A stretch of DNA of 64,000 bases from Pseudomethylobacillus aquaticus (GTDB taxonomy: Bacteria; Pseudomonadota; Gammaproteobacteria; Burkholderiales; Methylophilaceae), in contig NZ_RJVP01000003.1 in the NCBI RefSeq assembly GCF_003730115.1, positions 62,001 to 126,000 on the forward strand, read 5' to 3'. The position numbers and the translations under genes are program-made. Of this stretch, positions 60,630 to 64,000 are shown piece after piece; within the stretch, counting starts at the first letter, position 1, and every line of letters begins with the position of its first letter. Below the pieces are notes generated by a model. The model was not told the DNA's origin and did not search any database. It was given only the letters and a program-made list of their open reading frames with translations.

Positions 60630-61562
60630 CTAAATGGACTGTCCGCGTGCGAGCAGGCTGGCGTAGCCATGTTGATAATCCGGATACTGCAATACAAACC
60701 CCGTGTCACGCATGCGCCGGTTGCTGAGTCGTTTACCGCCCGTGACCGGCGGCACGGCCTGGCCGGCAACATCGACGCCTAGCTGGCCTGCGATCCAGCC
60801 CAGCACCTCGTACTGGCTCACTGGCGCGTTGTCGGTGACCACATAGCGGTCCGCGAGCGGCTGTTGTGCCAGCACCTGGTGGATCAGATGCACGATGAAC
60901 GCGGCCGCGTCATCGCGGTGGATACGGTTGGTCCAGCTGTTCTGTGCCGGCCACAACGCAGGGTCTGCCGCCAGGCGCAGCATGCGGGTGCGGCCCGGGC
61001 CATAGATGCCGGACAGCCGTAATACCGTCGCCGCGCAAGGCAAGGCCGCCAGCAGGCGCTCCGCTTCCAGCAGGCGTACTCCACCGAAGTCCGCAGGTTC
61101 GGCTGGCGTGGTCTCATCCAGCAAGCTGTCAGTCTGCTGACCCGTGGTCTGTTGCCCAGTTGCCTGTTGCCCAGCGGTCTGCTGACCATAGACGCGGGTG
61201 CTGGACACGAACAACACCTGCTGCAAGCTGTCGTGCACTATCGCATTCAGCACATTGCGCAGGCCGTCCACATAATGCGCACGGTAGTTGTCATCGCTCT
61301 GCGCACTGGCAGCGACACAGTAGAGCAGGATGTCGGGTTGCAGGCTGTTCAGTACCGTCAGTGTGCTGGCGTCCGTGACATCCGCCCGGATAGGCTGCAC
61401 ACCAGCAGGCAGCGGCCTGGCGCTGTAGCGCAAACCGTGGATCTCGAATACAGAAGTTGCGGATGCCTGGTCAGGCGGGGACTGCAATCGGCTTGCTAAC
61501 AGGCGCTCCGCCACGGCACAGCCCAGATCGCCACAGCCTGCGATCAGGATGCGGCGGGCCAT
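60630..61562 (-). CDS. NAD-dependent epimerase/dehydratase-like protein (YeeZ type)
   Basis: An extended-SDR protein of about 310 residues. The Rossmann motif is ILIAGCGDLGCAVAERL, followed by LQPDILLYCVAASAQ and VLFVSSTRVYGQQ. Directly after the VYG segment, which carries the catalytic-type Tyr, four 5-residue repeats (GQQTA/GQQAT type, 61132-61191) are inserted, and then the family sequence resumes (LLDETTPAEP). The ATG at 61562 (MARRILIAG) overlaps the NUDIX gene by 19 bp. The substrate is unknown. Confidence 0.83.
   Translation of the reverse strand: MARRILIAGCGDLGCAVAERLLASRLQSPPDQASATSVFEIHGLRYSARPLPAGVQPIRADVTDASTLTVLNSLQPDILLYCVAASAQSDDNYRAHYVDGLRNVLNAIVHDSLQQVLFVSSTRVYGQQTAGQQATGQQTTGQQTDSLLDETTPAEPADFGGVRLLEAERLLAALPCAATVLRLSGIYGPGRTRMLRLAADPALWPAQNSWTNRIHRDDAAAFIVHLIHQVLAQQPLADRYVVTDNAPVSQYEVLGWIAGQLGVDVAGQAVPPVTGGKRLSNRRMRDTGFVLQYPDYQHGYASLLARGQSI
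61132..61191. repeat. 15-bp tandem repeat inside the epimerase gene
   Basis: Four units of 15 bp (GTCTGCTGACCCGTG, GTCTGTTGCCCAGTT, GCCTGTTGCCCAGCG, GTCTGCTGACCATAG) in phase with the reading frame of the minus strand, each encoding a GQQ-containing five-residue block. Confidence 0.88.
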
Positions 61563-62188
61563 GTGCCTTGCAGGTATTTCTCGGCCCAGAACAGGGCGAT
61601 GATGGTCTTGCCGTCGGTGATCTCGCCGCGCTGCACCATGGCGAGGCACTCATGCAGGCTGGCGTCGAACAGCTGCAATGCCTCGTCTGCATCGCGCTGA
61701 TGGGCACCGGCGCTGAGCCCACGTGCCAGATAGACATGAATGACTTCGTTGGAATAGCCTATGCAGGGATGCTGCGCACCGAGATAGACCCATTCGGTGG
61801 CCGTATAACCGGTCTCTTCCAGCAGTTCGCGCTGGCCAGTCTGCAGCGGAGGCTCACCCTGGTCGATCTTGCCTGCCGGCAACTCAATGAACACGCGGTG
61901 CAGCGGATAGCGGTACTGGCGTTCCAGCACCAGCTGGCCGTTGTCGAGCAAAGGCACCACCAGCACCGCGCCCGGATGCAGCACATATTCACGCGTACTT
62001 TGCATGCCATTGGGCAGCCGCACTTCATCGCAGCGCACCTGCAGCATGCGCCCCTGAGCAAGCACCTGACTGCTCAGGCCGACTTCTTCCAGCGCCGGGT
62101 CGTGGTGATCAAGCATGCTGGAGACTGCATTCGCTGGTGTCAGATGCGCCAGCCGCAAGTCGTTGCCATTGTCACGCTGCGCACTCAT
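61544..62188 (-). CDS. NUDIX hydrolase (ADP-ribose pyrophosphatase type)
   Basis: A 214-residue NUDIX enzyme with a complete box (residues 106-128, G-x5-E-x7-RELLEETG). The N-terminal LPNGMQSTREYVLHPGAV and RQYRYPLHRVFIELPAG mark the ADP-ribose pyrophosphatase (NudF-like) branch, which clears free ADP-ribose. A second ATG at 62116 would give a shorter N-terminus. It overlaps the epimerase gene by 19 bp and follows the lipoprotein gene within 5 bp, so these three form an operon. Confidence 0.9.
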   Translation of the reverse strand: MSAQRDNGNDLRLAHLTPANAVSSMLDHHDPALEEVGLSSQVLAQGRMLQVRCDEVRLPNGMQSTREYVLHPGAVLVVPLLDNGQLVLERQYRYPLHRVFIELPAGKIDQGEPPLQTGQRELLEETGYTATEWVYLGAQHPCIGYSNEVIHVYLARGLSAGAHQRDADEALQLFDASLHECLAMVQRGEITDGKTIIALFWAEKYLQGTWPAAS

Positions 62189-62192
62189 GTGC

Positions 62193-63032
62193 TCACTGCT
62201 TGCTGAAGGTTTCAGCGCGGATCAGCCAGCGGCCGTTGTCACGCACCAGCTCCAGCATTTTCTCGCCTACATCCCGATAACGCTTGGCGCTGTAGGTCTG
62301 GGTGAAGCTGATGTTGGCGTTATCACTGTCAACGACATCGATCTGCAGCGCCGTCATGCTGACCTGTATGCCCGCTTGCGGATTCAGACGTGCGCTACGT
62401 GCCTTGCGCCAGGCAGAGGCCGAAGCCGCCTCGCCCTTGAAGTCGGTCACATAGTGCGCGAAATAAGCGGCGGGCTGTCCGGACTGCCAGTCTGTCAGCC
62501 AGGCTTGCAGCATCTGCTCGATGTCGGTGCGGGTGGCCTGCAACGCCTGCTCTTCTGCTGCACGTGCTTCGGCTTCGGGGTCTGGTTTGACCTCGGCTAC
62601 CGCCACCTCCGGGCTGTCATCCACTTCGAGGCGATAGCCCAGGGCCGCCTGCAATTCACGCGCCTGATTGATGGTGGCCTTGTTGTCATTGTTGACAGGC
62701 AGGTTGATCACCATCTGGTATTGATTGTAGGCCTGGGCCAGATGGCCTTTGGCGGCGTAGATCTGGCCTTGCAGCAGCATCACGCGCGCGCTTTGCGGTT
62801 GCAACATGCGGGCTTGTGCAGTGCGATTCTCGGCCTTCAACAGATTGCCATCATGCAAAGCGGCCTCAGCTTGCACGATATGGCTATTGAACTCACTATT
62901 GGGGAGCATCTTGTCATACAAGCCACAGCCGCTTGTGAGCATCATGCTGAACAGCAGCAGTGCGGAGCAAAGATGGCGGGCAGAGAATGGCTGGGCTACA
63001 GGGTCAATGGTAGGGTCGATGGTCGTTTTCAT
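62193..63032 (-). CDS. Lipoprotein with TPR-like and NTF2-like parts
   Basis: A 279-residue lipoprotein (lipobox MLTSGC after a hydrophobic helix). A TPR-like helical stretch (LLKAENRTAQARML, LLQGQIYAAKGHLAQAYNQYQ) and an acidic Glu/Ala linker precede a C-terminal SnoaL/NTF2-type domain (IEQMLQAWLTDWQSGQPAAYFAHY, WLIRAETFSKQ). The NTF2-like domain is common in periplasmic proteins with unknown roles. It lies immediately upstream of the NUDIX gene on the same strand. The ATG at 63032 gives a basic start before the lipobox. Confidence 0.75.
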   Translation of the reverse strand: MKTTIDPTIDPVAQPFSARHLCSALLLFSMMLTSGCGLYDKMLPNSEFNSHIVQAEAALHDGNLLKAENRTAQARMLQPQSARVMLLQGQIYAAKGHLAQAYNQYQMVINLPVNNDNKATINQARELQAALGYRLEVDDSPEVAVAEVKPDPEAEARAAEEQALQATRTDIEQMLQAWLTDWQSGQPAAYFAHYVTDFKGEAASASAWRKARSARLNPQAGIQVSMTALQIDVVDSDNANISFTQTYSAKRYRDVGEKMLELVRDNGRWLIRAETFSKQ

Positions 63033-63081
63033 GTGAGCACCTTATCAAAAAAAGGCCGATCGCGGTGCCCCCACGTTCTGG

Positions 63082-63378
63082 TTATCGCGCTTGCGGCAAC
63101 CAGAAATTCCGGTAGATGAAGCCCGGGAATGAGAACACCAGAAACAGACAGGCATTGATGGTATAGAACTCCCAGCCCTGCGGACTGGTTTGTCCCAGCG
63201 TGGCAAACTCGGCATACCAGGCCAGCAAGCCCATCACGACAAAATACACGGCCAGTTCCAGCATGCTCCAGTAGACGCGTTTGGGCTGCGCCACCGGGAT
63301 CAGCAGGAACAGGCGGCTGGACAACCAGGGCAGGTTGGCCAGCAGTATGGCCAGGATCAGCAGCGTGATCTGCGCCAT
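63082..63378 (-). CDS. DUF2818 family membrane protein after nuoN
   Basis: A 98-residue protein of family DUF2818 (MAQITLLILAILLANLPWLS, LELAVYFVVMGLLAW, FVFSFPGFI-like). Three membrane helices are visible. DUF2818 genes regularly follow nuoN in betaproteobacteria, and here only one base separates it from the nuoN stop codon. A role in complex I assembly is possible but unproven. Confidence 0.9.
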   Translation of the reverse strand: MAQITLLILAILLANLPWLSSRLFLLIPVAQPKRVYWSMLELAVYFVVMGLLAWYAEFATLGQTSPQGWEFYTINACLFLVFSFPGFIYRNFWLPQAR

Positions 63379-63379
63379 G

Positions 63380-64000
63380 CTAGAGGCTCTGCACGATGGC
63401 GTAAGCGCAGATCGACATCAATATCTGTGGCAGCAGACCCAATACCAGCAGAGACAGCGCGTTGACGCTGAGTGCGGCCTTCATCCCGAACGGAGCGACG
63501 ATGGGGCTGTGATCCTGTGGCTCGTCGAAATACATGAGCTTGACGATGCGCAGGTAGTAATAGGCACCGATGGCGGCCATCAGCACGGCGAACACCACCA
63601 CCCACAGGTAGCCCGCCTGCAAGGCGGCCTGCAACACGGTGAACTTGGCATAAAAGCCCAGTGTGGGCGGAATGCCCGCCATGGAGAACATGGTGATCAT
63701 CATCAGGAAGGCATACCAGGGACTGCGCTGGTTAAGGCCTTTGAGATCGTCCAGCGTATCCGCTTCAAAGCCTTGGCGCGACAGCAACAGGATGACGCCG
63801 AATGCCGCGAGCGACATGATGGTGTAGGAGGCGATATAGAAGAATGCCGAAGCCAGGCCATTGCCACTGACGCTCATGAAACCGAACAGCAGGAAGCCGA
63901 TATGCGAAATGGTGGAATACGCCAGCATGCGCTTGAGGTTGGTCTGCACGATGGCGGTGATGTTACCGATGGCGATGGACAGCACCGCCATGATGACCAG
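63380..64000 (-). CDS. nuoN: NADH dehydrogenase I subunit N, 5' end beyond window
   Basis: NuoN is an antiporter-like proton-pumping subunit of respiratory complex I. The last 207 residues are in view: the frame runs through the right edge, and the internal ATG at 63991 is not the start. Visible family landmarks are NLKRMLAYSTISHIGFLLFG (the conserved Lys and His), LDDLKGLNQRSPWYAFLMM, FSMAGIPPTLGFYAKF and VKLMYFDEP. It is the last nuo gene, followed at once by the DUF2818 gene. Confidence 0.96.
   Translation of the reverse strand: MVIMAVLSIAIGNITAIVQTNLKRMLAYSTISHIGFLLFGFMSVSGNGLASAFFYIASYTIMSLAAFGVILLLSRQGFEADTLDDLKGLNQRSPWYAFLMMITMFSMAGIPPTLGFYAKFTVLQAALQAGYLWVVVFAVLMAAIGAYYYLRIVKLMYFDEPQDHSPIVAPFGMKAALSVNALSLLVLGLLPQILMSICAYAIVQSL

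Overview
The window looks like a chromosomal segment of a betaproteobacterium, most likely a methylotroph of the Methylophilaceae (Methylovorus/Methylophilus type). The evidence is mixed. A 23-residue PqqA precursor peptide lies alone in the middle, there is an azurin-type cupredoxin, and the block porin-fmdA-fmdB-urtABCDE matches the amide/urea-inducible fmd cluster known from Methylophilus methylotrophus. No species can be named from sequence alone. I see no transposase, integrase, CRISPR array or replication origin.

Layout. (1) 0-8.8 kb: late flagellar genes. flhB-flhA-flhF-flhG-fliA-motC-motD run as one tightly overlapping minus-strand operon, and the end of flgN points the other way. FlhG has lost its Walker A loop but keeps the FlhF-activating helix. 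(2) 9.0-20.4 kb: a tRNA-Arg(ACG) followed by a defence-type island with hipBA, a type I restriction-modification operon (hsdM-hsdS-X-hsdR) and an Xre/RES toxin-antitoxin pair. Gene X encodes an unrecognised 473-residue protein with a C-terminal HEPN-like R-x4-H motif, in the slot that the PrrC anticodon nuclease occupies in EcoprrI-type loci. (3) 20.5-32 kb: orphan pqqA, an FMN-binding protein, a KefC-like antiporter, an RNase D-like exonuclease, an exported globin next to a DUF3034 protein and azurin, a deacetylase-like lipoprotein, two tiny genes, an M48 peptidase, an atypical SDR and a renalase-like flavoprotein. (4) 32-41.9 kb: an unusual two-component pair, made of a hybrid kinase fused to a complete NCS1 permease plus a nine-cysteine cluster and a LuxR-type response regulator. 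It is divergent from a TonB-dependent receptor. Two lipoproteins and a SUV3-like helicase follow. (5) 42-56.2 kb: the nitrogen block, all on the minus strand, reading porin, formamidase, FmdB, the urea ABC transporter urtABCDE, urease ureDABCEFG and a HupE/UreJ nickel-permease-like protein. (6) 56.4-64 kb: small exported Cys proteins, a thermonuclease, a 2OG-Fe(II) oxygenase, a PLP decarboxylase, an epimerase, a NUDIX hydrolase, a lipoprotein, and the nuoN end with its DUF2818 follower.

How parts fit together. The fmd-urt-ure block would import short amides and urea through the outer membrane and inner membrane and hydrolyse them to ammonia. The permease-kinase and its LuxR-type regulator are good candidates to control it, because an identical 18-bp sequence (TACGCAATTTGACGTATT) sits both in front of the kinase/TonB-receptor pair and in front of the fmd operon. 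A second theme is DNA repetition. A short palindromic element recurs between genes and has been expanded inside the hsdM reading frame. In addition, many gene junctions carry 2-4 copies of a 13-30 bp tandem unit.
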